Positions 60,209 through 64,000 of a DNA stretch of 64,000 nucleotides are shown here, one piece after another. Below the pieces are notes generated by a model. The model was not told the origin of the DNA and did not search any database. It saw only the letters and a program-made list of their open reading frames with translations. This DNA is from Viscum album (Eukaryota; Streptophyta; Magnoliopsida; Santalales; Viscaceae). Positions within the stretch are counted from its first letter, which is position 1. Each line of letters begins with the position of its first letter. Location of the stretch: the NCBI GenBank assembly GCA_963277665.1, contig OY728131.1, positions 1,392,920,688 to 1,392,984,687 on the forward strand. Reading direction: 5' to 3'. The translations under genes and the position numbers were made by a program.

Positions 60209-60573
60209 AATTTCCCAATAATTTTATTGTTTTCGGGTCAGCGCTTCTAAACAAATTAATTTCCTCCATTATTCTTCTCCTTGATAAAGAGATAAAAAAT
60301 AATATATAATCACTCTGAAACTAATGATTCACACCCCAAATATATTTTGAAGGTCATAAATCATACTATATCACAAAAATAGCTAGTAATAACCTAATTT
60401 TTTTATCAGCACACATTCTGAAAAAATGTATGTTGCCCAGTCATCTCTAAAAAAATTGATTTCTTCTTTTGAGTAACTCTATTGTAAGAAATCATGATAG
60501 TACTGAGAAAATATAGAAAGATAAATTATTATGAAATATATTTAATGAAATTTTAATTAACTTTGGAAATTAC
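60209..60573 (-). other. 3' flank of the CACTA gene
   Basis: This stretch lies between the last clear exon and the simple repeat. A short open stretch on the minus strand (EEINLFRSADP near 60260) may be a last exon; support is weak. Confidence 0.35.
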
Positions 60574-61450
60574 CTATTTGGGGATGTTGTTCTTTTAATG
60601 CTTTATGATTTCTCTCATAAATTTGAAAACATAATATCCACAATCGATTTCGTTATCTTGTTTCGAATACTACAGAAAAATTGAAAAAAAATAAGTAAAT
60701 TGTTTTGAAATGTTTTTATAGTTAAATATTTCTATATATACCTTAATTTGTTTCTATTTTTAGTAATCCATAGGATTTATCTTTTCAGAAACCGGCTTCA
60801 TTCCATGATCTATCCTATATTGAGCGACTACCCTATCATAACAAAATTCTCATTAAAACACATAATGAACATATAATTTTAATTTTATCTATAAAATATT
60901 GATTATAGTGTATTAAATATTTACAATACACATCATGTGTGTTCATTTGGTTGCATGTCCATGCATTGAATCTAAAAAATAAATATTTAAGGTGTCTATA
61001 TTGACTGCTATCAGCATCTAGTGCCTCCTAAAAAACAAAAAAAATTAAGTAATGAAAAAATTAAAAATATATTTTATGTGATTAGATCATAGAGTTTTAC
61101 CCTTTCAATGTAGGCATCAAAAAGAGTGTTTTTTTATGATTTTTTATTAAAAATATTTGAGTAACTCACCTTTTTTCTGGTTAATTTCTTCTTCATTCAA
61201 AGTAAATTCTAACATAGAAATGATACAGGGATTAATTAATCCAAATCGTGATTTGTATGATCATCCCTTTATATAGTTGTAATATAAACACTTGTATAAA
61301 ATATGAATAGTTAATAAATTTAATAAACATATTTAGCTCACTATTTAGACAGACATATTATGAAAATGTACCTTATGTATGTATTCACAACTGAGATGCC
61401 CAGCCATTCATGCTTGAGAATCTCAGTTAGAGTCTTGAGACCAATTACAT
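60574..61450 (-). pseudogene. C-terminal Ulp1-like cysteine protease region of the CACTA gene
   Basis: Exons 9-14 form a domain like the Ulp1/SENP (peptidase C48) family, which cleaves SUMO-type conjugates. The entry motif is ILKHEWLGISVVNTYIR (61423-61373). Next come FGLINPCIISMLEF and NTLFDAYIE. The last exon holds the catalytic Cys in QDNEIDCGYYVFKFMREII, with the Cys codon at 60642-60640. The His- and Asp-bearing segments at 61027-60742 are too decayed to assign catalytic residues with confidence. In CACTA elements of several plants such a domain is fused to the accessory protein; its substrate is not known. Confidence 0.7.
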
Positions 61451-61749
61451 CTATAAAGAAATCTCCATATATGTTTTATTAATATTAAATTTAAGACACA
61501 GTTATATATTTAAATTTGGTCTCTGTATGAAGTTGTAATGATAATATATGTTGCTCTGGAACTAGCAGGAAGAAGGTACTCTCAGAAGGTAATTTTGTTT
61601 TCTTGGTCGATTCACAAAATTTTCTTGATTTGACCATTCATTTATCCATCGTTTTATCCATCTATAATATCATACCTCACTTCAAACCTTTTATCATCAA
61701 CTGTTACATGTTTTAAATATGAAAAAAATTGTTAAATATATATCTCAAG

Positions 61750-61998
61750 TATCTTTATAATATTATACAACCATGATATTAAATCTTTAATAGTATCTTT
61801 GATCGTTGTAATATCCAAACCATCAGGTAAAATAGGAAACTCAGCAGTTGGATCATAAGCTACCTCAATCCCCACTCTCATGTGATTTTTTAGGAGGGTT
61901 TGATTGTGTAGCTAGTCTCCCAGGATATTATGAACTATACCCATCGCAACATTACGGTATGTAGGTGTTGAAAGATAAAATTTTCATACAACTATACC
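61750..61998 (-). pseudogene. DUF8039-like domain of the CACTA gene
   Basis: After a TTTTACAG acceptor the exon reads TYRNVAMGIVHNILGD, then HMRVGIEVAYDPTAEFPIL and DTIKDLISWLYNII. Plant CACTA proteins have a conserved domain here with the pattern NVA.G.V, RV.V..., PIP and a final W. Two stops interrupt it. The function of this domain is unknown. Confidence 0.6.
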
Positions 61999-62277
61999 CT
62001 GTAAAATTTTAGTAATATAAAGTTATCAGAAGTTGTTTGATTCACATTTAGGACAAAAATTAATGAAAAAATTGGTTACCCTAGGTAAGTTATGTGGTTG
62101 TGGGGAATGACTAGCCTCAAAGCTAGTGGGATAATTTGGTTCATGTGTGGATCTTTTCTCCACCACCGGTTCGCTTGGATCCTTTCTTATACATTGTTCT
62201 TACAAACCAAACCACAAAATAATATCTTATAGTGAGTCTATTTATGTCTAAAATCGTCTCATCATATTATATGTATC

Positions 62278-63490
62278 TTAATGTGGTTTTATCTTCTCAA
62301 AATATCTTTGAGGAGATATTCCAAAACCTAATACTTTAACCCAACCACATTGTTTAGGCTGCTTCAAAGCTACTGAAAGTCGCTTTTATTCTAGTACGGT
62401 CATTTCCAATTCTTGTGACTAACCCATATAAAAAAATATGAACATGTTTATTTTTATGTAATATTGTTATAAATCATAATGAATTACAATTATTTCATAC
62501 TTACACATGCTTCCCATACTACTTTTTTATTTTCATCAACTAAATTACCCTCCTTATTTAGACAATCCTCCTTCTGTAGCACATGACATGGGATGGAAGT
62601 GGCTTTAGATTTTGATTCATCAATCTGCATATAAACAAAGGAATGTATGTTATTTCATATCACATAATTAAACTTTAATTGTTGATATAAAATACATACT
62701 AATTTATTATCTAATAAATCATACCCCATCCTTCCTTTATGATAGGGGTATATTGTTTTTGATGCATGTTATTTATTTTCAACACTCTTTTTCTATTTTA
62801 TAAATTAAAAATTTTGAATAATGTTGGATAAAATAAATAATTTCAAAAAATATATTATCGAGCACAATGCACCTAAAATTATTTCTCATTAAAAAGATTG
62901 TAGAAAGCAGTCCATGTTTCCTACTTTATAATGTGTGCATAACTAAGTGGTAGGTGGGGCTTTATTTTCCCCTCAGCATCCCTAAGATGTAACTTCATTA
63001 GAAGATTCTGGAAGCCTCTATGGGATTTTCCAGTAACTATTAAGAAAAATTTCTTATAGAAATATTCTAAAATAAATGAAGTATGTAAGGAATAATTAAA
63101 ATTAAATAAATGTTTCATTATATAAATTTTTAGTAAAATAGAGAAAGTATATTGTAACATTACCATTATATCTTTCCAAAGGATTTACTTTGTTATAGGT
63201 TGGACGCGATGCCATGATTCAATATAAATTGATATATTCATCCTCATTGTAACCCCAAGATAACTAATAAATGTTGACTTATTGGGGTCAATAGGTTGGC
63301 CATATTGATTCTAACCAACCTCAAATTTATACCCTAACTTCTTTCCTTGATAGTTTTATTCAAAACTATGATGTTGTGTTGTTGTTTTTTTTTCATCAAC
63401 ATGTTTTTGATCCCCTAATAATTCTATATTTTTATCATCAATAGTATGTTCTTCCTTGGTATTAGTAACATCATCATGTTTAGAAGACAT
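62278..63490 (-). pseudogene. N-terminal transposase-like domain of the CACTA gene
   Basis: Exon 1 reads QYGQPIDPNKSTFISYLGV and then IYIESWHRVQPI before LWKDI. Exon 2 reads TGKSHRGFQNLLMKL and, after a Pro-rich link, YAHIIK, stop, ETWTAFYNLF. Exon 4 reads SVALKQPKQCGWVKVLGFGI, then SPQRYF. These blocks, in this order, are the usual signature of the plant Ptta/En/Spm transposase-associated family (Pfam Transposase_24 and relatives), which binds DNA of the element. I infer the family from the motif order; the exact Pfam hit needs a profile search. Confidence 0.7.
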
Positions 63491-64000
63491 TTTCTACATG
63501 AGTAGTCAAACATTTAATTTTTCTTGAATAACAACAATACAATGCACTCCATGCATAAAAGTCCATAATTGCATACATCTTGCATGATAAATGTTACTGT
63601 CTTGAACAGAGATATAATACTTCAATACTACAATACAACTAAACTTCACTACCTTTATTTAATTCGTCCTTAGACTCTTGATTTCCTTCCATCTCTTGAT
63701 GATGTATTTGAGGCTACTCATTCCCTCTTTCAAACTAGCCTTCCTCCCATCACTATTCGGGAGGTATGTCATCAATGAACTTTGGAACCACAATGATGGG
63801 AGGAAGGATAGTTTGAAAGAGGGAGTTCAAGCCATCATCAAGATATGGGAGGCAATCAAGCATCTAAGGATTAAAGTGTCCTAGGAACCTACACTAATGT
63901 AATCACTCAAAAAGTCTCCTCAATTTAAGAGGAATTAGAACACCTCCACTATAATGGTCTCAAAGAAATGAATCTCACCCCACATACATTGGAAGTCACT
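63491..64000 (-). other. Upstream region of the CACTA gene
   Basis: Non-coding sequence in front of the gene start that should hold its promoter and continue to the other CACTA terminus. It contains the foldback at 63686-63853. A plus-strand frame at 63678-63884 runs across the foldback and is not considered a gene. Confidence 0.45.
63686..63853. repeat. Foldback with arms of about 60 bases
   Basis: The left arm at 63686-63752 (ending TTCAAACTAGCCTTCCTCCC ATCA) pairs with the right arm at 63794-63853 (beginning TGATGGGAGGAAGGATAG). About 35 bases next to the loop are nearly perfect (one mismatch or so); the outer part pairs less well (CTCTTGATGATG with CATCATCAAGAT). The loop is about 41 bases. 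A transcript from either strand would form a stable hairpin of miRNA-precursor size. Confidence 0.8.

Larger units (their letters stand above)
60574..63490 (-). pseudogene. CACTA transposon gene: transposase-like, DUF8039-like and Ulp1-like protease domains, multi-exon, with premature stops
   Basis: This is the accessory (Ptta/En/Spm-type) gene of the CACTA element, on the minus strand. The start is the ATG at 63490-63488 (MSSKHDDVTNTKEEH). Exons I can support by reading frame plus splice signals: 63490-63164, 63066-62873, 62624-62505, 62418 to about 62304, 62198-62080, 61998 to about 61750, 61700-61676 (weak), about 61615-61510, 61450-61372, about 61266-61170, about 61130-61101, 61027 to about 60950, 60832-60742 and 60669-60574. 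Several donors are textbook, for example GTAAGTATG after 62505 and GTGAGTTAC after 61170; good acceptors are TTTATATGCAG at 62625 and TTTCTGTAG at 60670. Stops occur in many exons (TAA and TAG already in exon 1), so the copy is dead. The catalytic TNPD/TNP2-type transposase itself is not in the window. Confidence 0.75.
56940..64000 (-). mobile_element. CACTA (En/Spm) DNA transposon, left (3') end and coding part
   Basis: The left end TACTACAAAACATTC is a CACTACAAAA-type terminus with the first base changed from C to T. It lies inside the RT of element E, which gives a clear insertion point. Next come palindromic subterminal repeats, a satellite array, a simple repeat and the minus-strand gene at 60574-63490. 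The gene reads leftwards, so the visible end is the 3' end. The other terminus lies beyond 64000. CACTA elements of plants often carry a gene with a C-terminal Ulp1-like protease, as here. Confidence 0.75.

Noticed and set aside
63678..63884. A 68-residue plus-strand frame.
   Set aside because: It runs across both arms of a foldback and has no domain.

Overview
This window looks like a block of flowering-plant nuclear heterochromatin, probably pericentromeric or a gene-poor arm. It is strongly AT-rich and I find no host gene, rRNA or tRNA gene. Almost everything I can recognise is a transposable element, most of it decayed by stop codons (many of the C-to-T kind expected of methylated repeats) and small frameshifts. 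The plant assignment rests on four kinds of evidence: an Athila/Tat-type 3' UTR, polypurine tract (PPT) and LTR; several Ty3/gypsy chromoviruses with an integrase C-terminal chromodomain; primer binding sites (PBS) resembling initiator tRNA-Met; and a CACTA (En/Spm) transposon whose multi-exon gene carries a Ulp1-like protease. I cannot name the species.

Layout. 1-2656: 3' end of a plus-strand Tat/Athila-like element (3' UTR, PPT, 1.75-kb LTR) inserted into the LTR of the next element. 2657-16328: two minus-strand Tekay/Del-like chromoviruses, A (4252-9222) and B (13500-16328, truncated). They appear to share the LTR between them (9223-13499), which itself carries a 1.73-kb solo LTR (11082-12815) with a decayed target-site duplication. 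16329-22439: remnant of a plus-strand gypsy element with two gag zinc knuckles, little or no pol, a possible SINE, and a 4.43-kb LTR. 22440-24510: 5' end of a minus-strand copia-like element (5' UTR, PBS, 1.9-kb LTR) that cuts the 5' LTR of element C. 24511-32433: plus-strand chromovirus C with traces of PR, RT, RNase H, IN and chromodomain and a 3.67-kb 3' LTR. 32434-38279: old AT-rich repeats, including a tandem series of hairpins. 38280-46560: a complete LTR-internal-LTR element F (minus, probably copia, gag only). 46564-50835: 5' LTR, PBS, gag, PR and the start of RT of plus-strand gypsy element D. 50836-52399: AT-rich repeat and a dense cluster of a short inverted motif. 52400-56939: LTR and pol of minus-strand chromovirus E.

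56940 to beyond 64000: a CACTA element inserted in the RT of E. From its left end it holds a decayed terminus, palindromic subterminal repeats of 37-38 bp, a satellite array of about 179-bp monomers with a four-monomer higher-order pattern, a hexamer-like simple repeat, and a minus-strand gene of about fourteen exons. That gene encodes a plant CACTA-type transposase-associated region, a DUF8039-like domain and a C-terminal Ulp1-like cysteine protease. Splice sites are largely preserved although stops are present.

The most interesting points are the higher-order satellite inside the CACTA element, the two places where one LTR seems to serve two adjacent elements, and a foldback near the CACTA gene start. 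Boundaries come from reading the sequence by eye and from paralogous comparison inside the window; no database search was possible.
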